A stretch of DNA of 64,000 bases from CAZKWG01 sp964615375 (lineage in GTDB: Bacteria; Myxococcota_A; UBA796; CAZKWG01). The position numbers were made by a program, and so were the translations under genes. This document shows positions 7,677 through 16,747 of this stretch, in pieces. Location: NCBI GenBank assembly GCA_964615375.1, contig CAZTOW010000007.1, positions 62,001 through 126,000 on the forward strand. Reading direction: 5' to 3'. Positions within the stretch are counted from its first letter, which is position 1. Every line of letters starts with the position of its first letter. The notes under the pieces were generated by a model. It ran no database searches. It was given only the letters and a program-made list of their open reading frames with translations, and was not told the origin of the DNA.

Positions 7677-10600
7677 ATGCGCAACATCTCCAGGATCTCC
7701 GCTCCTGCTGGCTCCAACTCTGCCCGCGCCGCGCTCGCGCTCGCGCTGCTCGTGGGGGCCAGCCCCGCCCGCGCCGCGACGCTCTCCGTCTCCGAGCTCA
7801 TCGAGGGTGACCTCGTCATCACGGAGGTCATGGCCGACCCGTCGAAGGTAGACGACTCGCGGGGCGAGTACTTCGAGATCTACAACGCCGCGGGCGACGA
7901 CGTGGACCTCAACGGGCTCGAGCTCTCGGACGACGGGGTGGACACGTACACGATCTCGAGCTCGGTGGTCGTGGCGGCTGGGGAGAAGATCGTGCTGGGG
8001 GTGAACTCCGACAGCACGCTCAACGGCGGCATCCCGGTAGTGGACGCGGTGTACACGCGCTCGAAGTTCCGCTTCGACAACGCCGCGGACGAGATCTACC
8101 TGAGCTATGGCAGCACGGTCATCGACAGCTTCAAGTGGGGGGCGACGACCGGCTTCGGCGCCAGCACCTCGGGCGTGGCCTTCAACCTGGACGTCGGCCA
8201 CATCGACGGCGAGAAGAACGACCGCGCCTACTACTGGTGTGACGCGAGCACGCCCTACGGCTCGGGTGACCTGGGCACGCCGGGCGATGACAACGACGAC
8301 TGCGGGATCACGGCCGCGGGCGTGAGCGAGCTCACCCGCGGCGACCTGCTGCTCACCGAGGTGCTGATCGACCCCACCAAGGTGGACGACGCCGTGGGCG
8401 AGTGGTTCGAGATCTACAACGCCTCGGGCATGGAGGTGAACCTCTACGGGCTCGTGCTCAAGGACAAGGGCACCGACGTCTACACCCTGGCCAGCGACTT
8501 CATCGCCGAGCCCGGGGACTACGTGCTGCTGGCGGTCAAGAGCTCCACCTCGGTCAACGGCGGGCTGCCCACGGTGGACATGACCTGGGTGCGCAGCACC
8601 TTCCGCTTCGACAACCCCGCCGACGAGATCGTGATCAACAGCGGGACCGAGGATCTGGACGAGATGAGCTGGACCCGCAGCACCGGGCTCACCTCGGGCT
8701 CCTCCTGGTCGCTGGACCCGGAGAGCATGGACGCGGACGCCAACGACAGCAGCAGCGCGTGGTGCGCGGGCGCCACGAGCTACGGGCTCGGAGACCTGGG
8801 CACGCCCGGCTCGGCCAACGACGACTGCCCCGAGGACCTGGACGGCGACGGCTACGCGGGCGCCGAGGACTGCGATGACGGCGACGCCAGCATCAACCCC
8901 GGCGCCACCGAGACCTGCAACGACCTCGACGACAACTGCGACGATCTGGTGGACAACGACCCCTCCGACGCCACGCTCTGGTCGCTGGACTACGACGGCG
9001 ACACCTACGGCGGGCGCAAGATCCAGGTGACGGCCTGCGAGAACCCCAACGAGCTCTGGTACGTGGACAACGAGGACGACTGCAACGACAAGGACGAGGG
9101 CTCCTACCCCGGCGCCAGCGAGGTCTGCGACGACCGCGACAACGACTGCGACGAGGAGGTCGACGAGGAGGCCGCCGACATGGGCACCTTCTACGCCGAC
9201 GCTGACGCCGACGGTTACGGCGACGCGGCCAGCTCGACCAGCGCCTGCGAGGCGCCCACGGGCTACGCGGCCAACGACGACGACTGCGACGACACGCTGG
9301 CCACCGTCTCGCCCGACGGCGAGGAGACCTGCAACGACCTGGACGACGACTGCAACGGCCGCACCGACGACTACGCCAGCGACGCCAGCACCTGGTACCT
9401 GGACTACGACGAGGACGGCTACGGCGCGACGAAGATCACGGTCCAGGCCTGCGACGCGCCGACGTACTTCACGGCGGACAGCTCGGACTGCGACGATCTG
9501 GACGCGCTGGTCAGCCCGGCGGCCGAGGAGGTCTGCGAGGACGGCGTGGACAACAACTGCGACGACTCCGCGCTGGACTGCAGCGTGACGGGCGACACGG
9601 ATCTGGCGGACGCCGACGCGAAGTTCACGGGCGACGCCACCACCACGGACGCGAGCCGCGGCCTGCACGGCGTGGGCGACCTGAACGGCGACGGCTACGG
9701 GGACATCGGCATCGGCGCCCCGTCCACGGCCCTGGAGAGCGCGGGCACCTCGCCCGGCGCGGCCTACGTGGTCTACGGCCCCAGCACCGGGACCACCGCC
9801 CTGTCCACGGGGGCCGACGCCGTGCTCAGCGGCGAGGTCAACGGGGATCAGGCGGGCTACGCCGTGCATGCGGCGGGGGACCAGGACGGCGACGGCCTCG
9901 ACGATCTGCTGGTGGGCGCGCGCGACGAGGCCACCGGGGGGACGGGCGCGGGAGCCTACTACCTGCTGAGCGGCCCGGTCACGGGCGCGCTGGGGCTGGG
10001 CTCGGCGGACGCGAAGCGCACGGGCGAGGCCGCGACGAACGTAGCGGGCTTCGTGCTCTCCGGCGCGGGCGACATCGACGGGGACGGCACCCCGGACGTG
10101 GTGACCGGCGCCTACGGCAACTCCAGCGCGGCCTCGGAGGCGGGCGCCACCTACATCAGCTACGGCCCGATCACCGGGACGGCCTCGCTCTCGGCGGCGG
10201 ACGTGATCCTCTACGGCGAGGCCGCGGACGACCGCTCGGGCCGCTGGGTGGCCTCGGAGGGTGACGTGGACGCTGACGGGCTCGCGGACCTCATGGTCGG
10301 CGCCTACCTGTCGGACGGGGACGGCTCGCTGGCGGACGCGGGGCGCGCCTACCTGGTCTACGGGACGCCCACGGGCACGGTGAACCTGAGCGACGCCGAC
10401 GCGATCCTCACGGGCGAGACCGCGGGCGACCAGGCGGGCTACACGGTGGAGGACCACGGCGACGTGGACGGGGACGGCTACGACGACGTGCTGGTCTCCG
10501 CGGTGTACGAGAACAGCATCGGCAGCCGCAACGGCGCGACCTACCTGCTCTACGGGCCGATCACGGGCAGCGCGAACCTGAGCGCGGCGGACGTGAAGTT

Positions 10601-10952
10601 CACGGGCGTCGCGGCGGGCGACCACTCCGGCGTGCGCGCCACCATGGTCTCCGACGCCAACGGCGACGGCCGCGACGAGGTGCTGATCGGCGCCTATGGC
10701 GATGACACGGGCGGCTCGCTGGCGGGCGCGTCCTACATCATCTACGGCGCGCCCTCGGGCTCGATCAGCCTCTCCGCCGCCGACGGGCGCTTCCTCGGCG
10801 AGGCGGCCAACGACAAGGCGGGGACCACGGTGGCCGAGGCGGGCGACGTGGACGGCGACGGGCTCGGCGACGTGCTCATCGGCGCCATCTCCGAGCCCAC
10901 CGGCGGCACCAACGCCGGCGCGGCCTACCTGATCCTCGGCACCGGCTGGTAG
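7677..10952 (+). CDS. Secreted multidomain protein: two lamin-tail domains, MopE-like repeats, FG-GAP propeller
   Basis: 1091 residues from the ATG at 7677, chosen because it gives a signal peptide (RAALALALLVGASPARAA). Residues about 36-170 and 215-350 are lamin-tail domains (GDLVITEVMADPSKVDDSRG, GDLLLTEVLIDPTKVDDAVG, each ending DLGTPG...NDDC). Residues about 385-638 are MopE-like metal-binding repeats (GDGYAGAEDCDD, INPGATETCNDLDDNCD), rich in Asp and paired Cys. Residues about 640-1090 hold seven FG-GAP units (DLNGDGYGD to DVDGDGLGD), probably a Ca-binding propeller. It is probably a large extracellular or outer-membrane-associated protein. It lacks an obvious C-terminal anchor. A strong hairpin follows the stop. 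Confidence 0.9.
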   Translation: MRNISRISAPAGSNSARAALALALLVGASPARAATLSVSELIEGDLVITEVMADPSKVDDSRGEYFEIYNAAGDDVDLNGLELSDDGVDTYTISSSVVVAAGEKIVLGVNSDSTLNGGIPVVDAVYTRSKFRFDNAADEIYLSYGSTVIDSFKWGATTGFGASTSGVAFNLDVGHIDGEKNDRAYYWCDASTPYGSGDLGTPGDDNDDCGITAAGVSELTRGDLLLTEVLIDPTKVDDAVGEWFEIYNASGMEVNLYGLVLKDKGTDVYTLASDFIAEPGDYVLLAVKSSTSVNGGLPTVDMTWVRSTFRFDNPADEIVINSGTEDLDEMSWTRSTGLTSGSSWSLDPESMDADANDSSSAWCAGATSYGLGDLGTPGSANDDCPEDLDGDGYAGAEDCDDGDASINPGATETCNDLDDNCDDLVDNDPSDATLWSLDYDGDTYGGRKIQVTACENPNELWYVDNEDDCNDKDEGSYPGASEVCDDRDNDCDEEVDEEAADMGTFYADADADGYGDAASSTSACEAPTGYAANDDDCDDTLATVSPDGEETCNDLDDDCNGRTDDYASDASTWYLDYDEDGYGATKITVQACDAPTYFTADSSDCDDLDALVSPAAEEVCEDGVDNNCDDSALDCSVTGDTDLADADAKFTGDATTTDASRGLHGVGDLNGDGYGDIGIGAPSTALESAGTSPGAAYVVYGPSTGTTALSTGADAVLSGEVNGDQAGYAVHAAGDQDGDGLDDLLVGARDEATGGTGAGAYYLLSGPVTGALGLGSADAKRTGEAATNVAGFVLSGAGDIDGDGTPDVVTGAYGNSSAASEAGATYISYGPITGTASLSAADVILYGEAADDRSGRWVASEGDVDADGLADLMVGAYLSDGDGSLADAGRAYLVYGTPTGTVNLSDADAILTGETAGDQAGYTVEDHGDVDGDGYDDVLVSAVYENSIGSRNGATYLLYGPITGSANLSAADVKFTGVAAGDHSGVRATMVSDANGDGRDEVLIGAYGDDTGGSLAGASYIIYGAPSGSISLSAADGRFLGEAANDKAGTTVAEAGDVDGDGLGDVLIGAISEPTGGTNAGAAYLILGTGW

Positions 10953-10959
10953 CGGACGG

Positions 10960-10995
10960 GGCCCTCGGCGCGCGATAGATCGCAGGCCGAGGGCC
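10960..10995 (+). promoter_or_regulatory. Strong hairpin over the phosphofructokinase ribosome-binding site
   Basis: Perfect 10-bp arms (GGCCCTCGGC 10960-10969, GCCGAGGGCC 10986-10995) enclose a second 4-bp stem (GCGA/TCGC) with a TAGA loop. The GAGGG that best serves as Shine-Dalgarno for the GTG at 11003 lies at 10989-10993, inside the 3' arm. The element could terminate the upstream gene or gate translation of the downstream one. There is no T-tract. Confidence 0.6.
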
Positions 10996-11002
10996 AATCC
11001 CC

Positions 11003-12310
11003 GTGAACGTCTCCCCCCCGCGCCGGGTCGGCGTCGTCTTCGCCGGCGGGCCCGCACCCGCCGCCAACGCCGTGATCTCCGCCGCCGGCATCTCGCTGCT
11101 CGAGGACGGGCGCGAGTGCATCGGCTTCTTCCACGGGTACTCCAACCTCCAGGAGTACCACCCCATCAGCAACCGGCTCATCCCCGACCGGCACTACCGC
11201 GTGTTCCAGGAGCGGGACCTGCGGGGCCTGCGCAACACGCGCGGCATCCTCATCGGGACCAGCCGGGCCAACCCGGGCAAGGGCGTGGAGACCGCGGACG
11301 ACCTGCGGAGCCCGGAGAAGACGGCGCGCCTCCAGAACGTGTACACGGCGCTGGTCGATCTGGGCGTGGACGCGCTCATCTCCATCGGCGGGGACGACAC
11401 GCTCAAGACCGCGAACCTGCTCTACTCCTGGCAGAAGACGCTCCCGCCCGAGGCGCCGCGGGTGCGGGTGGTCCACGTCCCCAAGACCATCGACAATGAC
11501 TACCATGGCATCGACTTCACCTTCGGCTTCTTCACGGCGGTGGACGTGATGGCCAAGGAGGTGGAGAACCTGCGGGCGGACGCCAGCGCGTCCAGCTCCT
11601 GGTTCATCGTGGAGACCATGGGGCGCAAGGCGGGCTGGCTCTCGTACGGGGTGGCCATCGCGGGCGAGGCCGATCTGGTGATCGCCTGCGAGGACATCGA
11701 CGACAGCCTGCTGGAGGTAGAGGAGAGCGCGCCGGGGAAGGGGAGGCGCCTCGATCCCGTGCGGCTGGCCGACCGCATCGTGGACGCGATCACCAGCCGC
11801 GAGCGCCTGGACGACAAGCACCACGGGGTGGTGGTGCTGGCGGAGGGCCTGGCCGAGCTCATGCCCGAGCAGCTCCTGGGCGACCCTGGGCGCGACGATC
11901 ACGGGCACATCTCGCTGGGAAAGGTCGATCTGGGCAAGCTGATGGCCGCCCTGGTCGCCGACCGCTACCAGGCGCGCACCGGGCGCCGCAAGAAGCTGAC
12001 CGGCGTTCAGTTAGGCTATGAGTCCCGCTGCGCGCCGCCCCACGCCTTCGACGTCATGCTGGGCAGCCAGCTCGGGGTGGGGGCCTGGCGCGCGCTCTGC
12101 GCCGAGGGGCTCGACGGGCACCTGGTGAGCGTGTCCGGTCAGCTCGACCTGCACTTCGTCCCCTTCAGCGCGCTGGTGAACCCGAGCACGCTGCGCACGG
12201 AGGTCCGCTACATCCGCGCCCAGAGCGACTTCCACCGGCTCGCCCGCTTCCTGGAGGCGCGCAACGCCCCGGCCAACGACTGGTCCCCCGGCGCGCGTCG
12301 CGAAGGGTAA
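11003..12310 (+). CDS. 6-phosphofructokinase, probably pyrophosphate-dependent
   Basis: 435 residues from a GTG. It phosphorylates fructose 6-phosphate in glycolysis. Family motifs: GGPAPAANAV near the start, SIGGDDTLKTAN, VPKTIDNDYHG, VETMGRKAGW and LGYESR. The GGDD (rather than GGDG) and PKTIDND (with Lys) signatures are those of PPi-using enzymes, as is the length above the roughly 320 residues of ATP-dependent bacterial PfkA. PPi use would make the step reversible. A TTA leucine codon, very rare in this window, sits at 12010. The start codon lies 7 nt after a hairpin that contains the likely ribosome site. The next gene starts 10 nt after the stop. Confidence 0.88.
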   Translation: MNVSPPRRVGVVFAGGPAPAANAVISAAGISLLEDGRECIGFFHGYSNLQEYHPISNRLIPDRHYRVFQERDLRGLRNTRGILIGTSRANPGKGVETADDLRSPEKTARLQNVYTALVDLGVDALISIGGDDTLKTANLLYSWQKTLPPEAPRVRVVHVPKTIDNDYHGIDFTFGFFTAVDVMAKEVENLRADASASSSWFIVETMGRKAGWLSYGVAIAGEADLVIACEDIDDSLLEVEESAPGKGRRLDPVRLADRIVDAITSRERLDDKHHGVVVLAEGLAELMPEQLLGDPGRDDHGHISLGKVDLGKLMAALVADRYQARTGRRKKLTGVQLGYESRCAPPHAFDVMLGSQLGVGAWRALCAEGLDGHLVSVSGQLDLHFVPFSALVNPSTLRTEVRYIRAQSDFHRLARFLEARNAPANDWSPGARREG

Positions 12311-12320
12311 GCTGTCCCTG

Positions 12321-13637
12321 ATGATCCTCTCCACGCTGCTGCTGCTCGGGGACGCGCTCGCACAGGACGTGCTGGTGCCGGAGCTCACGCCCACGCTGGT
12401 CGGCGATCTGCCGGAGGCGGAGAAGCTGACGGCCTCCGTCGTGCAGGCGGCGAACAACGCGGGCTTCGACCTCGCCGACCCGGAGATCCTGGTGGGGCGC
12501 GCCGGGGTCGGGGCCATCGGCTGCGCGGAGAACCTGGCTTGCCCGGGGAACCTCTGGATGCGCTTTCCGCAGGCGCGGCTGGCCATCGTGGGCCTGGTGG
12601 GCGCCCAGACCGAGGGCTACGCCATCCTGATCCGGTATTACGCCTGGAACCAGAGCCGCCCCATCGACGAGCTCTCGCTCACGCTCGCCCCTGGGGCTGA
12701 GCTCGGCGTGGGCCAGCGCGTGGTCGAGCGCGCCGCCGAGCTGCTGCGCACCATCCCCCCGGCCGCCGGGCCCCAGCCGCTCCCCGCGCCCGCGCCTACG
12801 CCCGCGCCCGCGCAGGAGCCACCCCCTCCCCGCGTGGTCATCATCGCCCCGCCCGAGCCCGCCCCCGAGCCCGCCCCCGAGCTCGGCCTGCCGCCCTGGG
12901 ATCAGGCCCGCTTCGAGGAGAGCGGCCTCAGCGCCGCGGAATTCTCCGAGCGCGAGCGCGTCCGCACCGGCCACCTGAGCGTGGAGCTCTACGGCGGCGC
13001 GGCCTTCGGCGACCTGGACCGCTACTACAGCACCCGGGTGGCCTTCTCCGAGGACAGCGGCGAGCGCGAGCAGACCGGGACCTACCAGTACGCCACCATG
13101 CGCAACGGATCGGGCGCGAGCTTCGGGCTCACCCTGGCCTATGCTCCCGTCGCCTGGGCCGAGCCCACCCTCTCCGTGGGCCTGCAGCTCTCCCACCAGG
13201 AGCAGGTGGTGGGCTACGAGGTGACCGAGAGCGGCGAGCGCGTGGACAGCGACCGCGTGGTCTTCGTGCCCGGCCGCTCCATGCTCGGGCTGGTGGAGCC
13301 GGGCCTGCGCTTCCTGCCCATCGCGTCGGGCGCCTTCAAGCCCTACGCGCTGGCCGGTCTGAACCTCCGCTTCTTCCCGGGCTACGGCGAGAGCGAGGTG
13401 GGCGGCGTGGACTACCCCTCCCTGCCCGGCGGCGTGGCCCTGGGGCCCACGCTGGGTCTGGGCCTGGCCATGGAGGCCGCCGGCCGCGGGCGCGGCTTCG
13501 TGGAGATCCCCTGGACCCTGGTCCTCCTGCCGCTGGCCGTGGCGGAGGGGGCGGGGGCGCTCACCAGCGTACCAGACGAGCCCCTGGGCGTGGGCCAGAT
13601 GCTGACCTTCAAGGCCGGGGTCGGGCTCCAGTTCTGA
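12321..13637 (+). CDS. Exported protein with Pro-rich linker and beta-rich C-terminal domain
   Basis: 438 residues from an ATG 10 nt after pfk. A short signal peptide is visible (ILSTLLLLGDALAQ). Residues about 20-145 form a globular domain with a Cys pair (IGCAENLACPG). Residues about 150-190 are an Ala/Pro/Glu linker of the type that crosses the periplasm. The remainder alternates hydrophobic and polar residues with many Tyr/Phe and ends VGLQF, suggesting an outer-membrane barrel with a terminal aromatic. I do not recognise a named family. Co-transcription with pfk is likely from the spacing, but a functional link is not implied. Confidence 0.7.
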   Translation: MILSTLLLLGDALAQDVLVPELTPTLVGDLPEAEKLTASVVQAANNAGFDLADPEILVGRAGVGAIGCAENLACPGNLWMRFPQARLAIVGLVGAQTEGYAILIRYYAWNQSRPIDELSLTLAPGAELGVGQRVVERAAELLRTIPPAAGPQPLPAPAPTPAPAQEPPPPRVVIIAPPEPAPEPAPELGLPPWDQARFEESGLSAAEFSERERVRTGHLSVELYGGAAFGDLDRYYSTRVAFSEDSGEREQTGTYQYATMRNGSGASFGLTLAYAPVAWAEPTLSVGLQLSHQEQVVGYEVTESGERVDSDRVVFVPGRSMLGLVEPGLRFLPIASGAFKPYALAGLNLRFFPGYGESEVGGVDYPSLPGGVALGPTLGLGLAMEAAGRGRGFVEIPWTLVLLPLAVAEGAGALTSVPDEPLGVGQMLTFKAGVGLQF

Positions 13638-13655
13638 GGTCGATCAGGGCCTCAG
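13634..13655. terminator. Candidate bidirectional terminator between convergent genes
   Basis: CTGAGG (13634-13639) and CCTCAG (13650-13655) can pair around a 10-nt loop. The element spans the stop codons of two convergent genes 6 nt apart. The stem is short and there is no T-tract. Confidence 0.35.
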
Positions 13656-14591
13656 CAGCACCTTGACGCTGCCGGGCTCCGCCGCCAGCCGCAGGGCCTC
13701 CAGCCCGTCCTCCAGCCCCAGGCGCGCCGTGATCAGCGGGCGAGGATCCACCAGCCCCGCCGCCAGCAGGCGCAGCGCCGGGGCGAAGGGCCCGCAGCGG
13801 GAGCCCAGGATGGTGAGCTCGTCCACCACCCAGCCCGTGGGGTCGGCGCGCCCCAGGTCGTGGACCGTGGACTTGAGCACCAGGGTGCCCTGGGGCCGCA
13901 GCAGGCGGCGGGCGAGCTCCAGGCCGTCCGCGGTCCCGGTGCAGTCCACCACGCGATCGAAGCGGGGGAGGCCGCCGGCCTGCTCCGGCGAGACAGCCTC
14001 GATGGTACCTGGGAGCAACGTACGCTTCTGAGCGGATCTCCCCACACCGGTCACGCTCGCGCCGCACAGCGCGAGCACCCTCGCGACTAGCTGACCTAGC
14101 CGTCCCAGGCCCAGCACCGCCACCCGATCCGAGGGCCGGACGTGCACCTGCTCCAGGATCCGGCAGGCCGCCGCCAGGGGCTCGACGAAGACGGCGGCCT
14201 CGTCGGGCACGCCCTCGGGCACGGGGTGGAGGTTGGCCAGGGGCAGCGAGACCTGCTCGGCGAAGGCCCCGTCCCGCCCGAGGATCCCCAGCACCGTGCG
14301 CCGCGGGCAGTGATTCCCCGCCCCGGCGGCGCAGGCCGCGCAGGCCCCACAGGGCGCGTTGATCTCGCCCACCACGCGGCGCCCGACCCAGCCCGGCTCG
14401 GGCGCGTCCTCGACCACGCCGACGAATTCATGGCCCAGCACGCCCTGATAGCCCATGTACCCGCGGACCAGCTCCAGGTCCGTGGCGCAGACCCCGGCCA
14501 GAGTGACGCGCACGCTGGCCTCACCGGGGCGAGGGGCGAAGGGCTGGGAGACCAGGGCGGGACCGGCGGGGCCGAGGGCGAGGGCGCGCAT
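13644..14591 (-). CDS. Zinc-dependent medium-chain alcohol dehydrogenase family protein
   Basis: 315 residues, slightly short for the 340-380 of the family. Catalytic-zinc ligands are present (GVCATDLELV, GHEFVG). A structural-zinc lobe is visible (CGACAACAAGAGNHC). The NAD(P) site is VLGLGRLGQLV. Such enzymes oxidise alcohols, polyols or sugars, and the substrate cannot be told. The loop after the second strand of the nucleotide fold looks shortened. Two CTA leucine codons, rare here, fall in the glycine-rich motif (14085-14099). It is divergently transcribed from the repeat protein at 14642, with about 50 bp between the starts. Confidence 0.88.
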   Translation of the reverse strand: MRALALGPAGPALVSQPFAPRPGEASVRVTLAGVCATDLELVRGYMGYQGVLGHEFVGVVEDAPEPGWVGRRVVGEINAPCGACAACAAGAGNHCPRRTVLGILGRDGAFAEQVSLPLANLHPVPEGVPDEAAVFVEPLAAACRILEQVHVRPSDRVAVLGLGRLGQLVARVLALCGASVTGVGRSAQKRTLLPGTIEAVSPEQAGGLPRFDRVVDCTGTADGLELARRLLRPQGTLVLKSTVHDLGRADPTGWVVDELTILGSRCGPFAPALRLLAAGLVDPRPLITARLGLEDGLEALRLAAEPGSVKVLLRP

Positions 14592-14641
14592 CGTCGGGAT
14601 CTATCGCGGCGCGGGTGCTACGATCAGGACTGAGGCTGACC

Positions 14642-16747
14642 ATGCTCCTTGCCCTCCTGCTCTCCGCCCAGGCCCTCGCGCTCAATTGCGACGAGGTGAT
14701 GAAGATGGCTCGGCTCGCCGTGCCCGAGCCCATCATCGTGGAGACCATCGCGGGCTCGGAGGACTGGGGACGGGACAACGCGCCAGCGCTGATCGCCTGC
14801 CTGGAGGGCGCGGGGGCGTCGCCGACGCTCATCTCCGCGGTGAAGACCTGGGCCTCCACCGCCCCGAACGTACAGCCGGAGGGTGGCGCCGCGCCGACGA
14901 CGCCGACCGAGCGCAGGGCGCCAGTCCCTCCCGCTCCTCCGCCGCTGCCCCTGCCCGAGGGGCTCACCGAGTCGGAGCTTCGACGGCCCAGGAAGGCGGT
15001 AGCGCTCCTGCTGCCCCGGGTGGAGGAGGGGAGCGCGGAGCAGCGCGCGCTGGCGGGGGTCTGGCTGGGTCAGGCCCTGCTGGAGCTGGGGATGTTGCAC
15101 GCCGCGGAGCGGTCCTTCCTGGAGAGCGCCCGCGCGCAGGCCGACGAGGCCAGCGCCGCCCACGCCTGGCTCGGGCAGAGGAAGGTGGCGGAGCGCACCG
15201 GGGACTTCCACGCGCTCGAGGACTTGGTCTTCGCCACGCCCCTGGAGCGCTGGCCGCGCGGCAGCCAGGGCGTCGGGTACTGGCTCACGGGGCTCCGGCT
15301 GTATGAGGCCAGCTCCCTCTCGGACGCGAGGAAGCATCTCGCGCAGATCTCAGAGCACGACCCCGAGCTGTACCTGAGGGGCCTGTATCTCCAGGGGATC
15401 ATCCACAACACGCAGGGGAAGCTCAAGAGCGGCGTGAAGTGCTTTCGGGACGTCTTCCAGCATGAGGTCCCCGAGGGCCTGGATCCGGCCGCGCAGGGCA
15501 GGATCTCGCGCCTCAAAGACCTCGCCGTGCTGAACATCGCCCGGGTCTACTACAGCATCGAGCGCTTCGACGAGGCGGAGAAGTTCGTGACCCTCGTGCC
15601 TGCGCGCTCGGAGCTCTGGGACGAGAGCCGCCTCGTCCTGGCCTGGTCCCGCTTCATGCGGAACAAGCCCTCCGAGGCGAACGCCGCGCTGGACGAGGTC
15701 AGCACCACCGGCTGGGACCCCGAGCACGCCCTGCTGCGCGCGCTCATCGGCTTCGCGACGGAGGACCCCACGGAGGCCGCGAGCCGCCTCGCCCCGCTGG
15801 AGGCCGAGCGCCCGACCCTGGAGGCGATGAAGGCCGCGCTCTCCTCCAAAGACCAGCCCCCCGGAGCGCTCTACACCCGCTGGCTCGCGTCTGACGAGAC
15901 CTCCCAGGCCCCCGCGTGGTTGCAGGCCCGTCTTCACCACGACGCCGAGCTGAGCGGCGTCCTCGCCCACATCGCCGCGATCGACGCCGAGGCGGACATC
16001 GCGAAGAGGAAGCTCCGGCGCCTCCCTGAAGACCAGCTCGCCCGCCTGCGGGAGGGCCTGCCCGAGGCCAGGGCGGCGCTGGTCTCGCGGGCCGAGGCCC
16101 GGCTGCGCTCACGCCTGGGGCGCGAGCACGACCGCCTCGCGGATCTGCTGCGGCAGGCCGAGATCATCCGGATGGAGGTGATCCCGCCTGGGGACCTACG
16201 GCAGGTCGAGGCGCTGCGCGCGCTGCTCCAAGAGACAGACGGGGAGCTGAGCTCGGAGATCCGGTTTCGGATCGCCGAGGCTCCGGGCACGCCCGCCGCG
16301 GAGCGCCAGAGCCTCCTCGAGCAGATCCTCGTGGACACGCCGGACTACGCGCGAAACGACGACGTGATGCTGGCGCTCGGGGAGCTCCACTGGCTGGAGG
16401 GCCGACGAGACGAGGCGACTGCGCAGCTCCAGCGGCTCCTGACCCTCGCGCCCGAGTCGCGCGACGTGCCTCGCGCTCAGGTCCTCCTGGGCGACGACGC
16501 CTTCGAGCGTCGCGACTGGGCGGCGGCGCGGGCGCGCTACCAGGCCGCGCTCACCGAGAAGGAACCTGTAACGTCTTGTTACGCGCGCTATCGCCTCGCC
16601 TGGGTCTCCTGGGCCGAGGCCGACCATGCCCAGGCGGTGGCCGGACTCGACGCGATCCTGAGGGAGCCCTGCGGCCCCGAGCCCCTCCTGAAGGCCGCGG
16701 AGGCCGACCATGCTCGCATGCGCCGCGACCCTCGGGTGAAGCCCTAA
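14642..16747 (+). CDS. Exported tetratricopeptide-type repeat protein
   Basis: 701 residues from the ATG at 14642, which gives a signal peptide (LLALLLSAQALA); a GTG at 14615 is the alternative. Residues 20-75 form a small domain (NCDEVMKMARLAVPEPIIVETI). A Pro-rich linker follows at about 85-110. The rest is Ala/Leu/Arg-rich helical-hairpin repeat sequence of TPR/Sel1 character (ELGMLHAAERSFLESARAQ, ALGELHWLEGRRDEATAQLQ, RRDWAAARARYQAAL). Such proteins act as periplasmic scaffolds; the partner is unknown. Its stop overlaps by 4 nt the stop of the convergent epimerase gene (shared CTAA at 16744-16747). Confidence 0.75.
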   Translation: MLLALLLSAQALALNCDEVMKMARLAVPEPIIVETIAGSEDWGRDNAPALIACLEGAGASPTLISAVKTWASTAPNVQPEGGAAPTTPTERRAPVPPAPPPLPLPEGLTESELRRPRKAVALLLPRVEEGSAEQRALAGVWLGQALLELGMLHAAERSFLESARAQADEASAAHAWLGQRKVAERTGDFHALEDLVFATPLERWPRGSQGVGYWLTGLRLYEASSLSDARKHLAQISEHDPELYLRGLYLQGIIHNTQGKLKSGVKCFRDVFQHEVPEGLDPAAQGRISRLKDLAVLNIARVYYSIERFDEAEKFVTLVPARSELWDESRLVLAWSRFMRNKPSEANAALDEVSTTGWDPEHALLRALIGFATEDPTEAASRLAPLEAERPTLEAMKAALSSKDQPPGALYTRWLASDETSQAPAWLQARLHHDAELSGVLAHIAAIDAEADIAKRKLRRLPEDQLARLREGLPEARAALVSRAEARLRSRLGREHDRLADLLRQAEIIRMEVIPPGDLRQVEALRALLQETDGELSSEIRFRIAEAPGTPAAERQSLLEQILVDTPDYARNDDVMLALGELHWLEGRRDEATAQLQRLLTLAPESRDVPRAQVLLGDDAFERRDWAAARARYQAALTEKEPVTSCYARYRLAWVSWAEADHAQAVAGLDAILREPCGPEPLLKAAEADHARMRRDPRVKP

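Noticed and set aside
7629..11057. Long minus-strand open frame opposite the FG-GAP protein
   Set aside because: The translation is Arg/Val/Ala-rich without motifs; the plus frame encodes recognisable lamin-tail, MopE and FG-GAP domains.
16573..16587. Palindrome GTAAC-GTCTT-GTTAC
   Set aside because: It lies inside a confident coding region (about residues 645-650 of the repeat protein) and is explained by codons for Val-Thr-Ser-Cys-Tyr.
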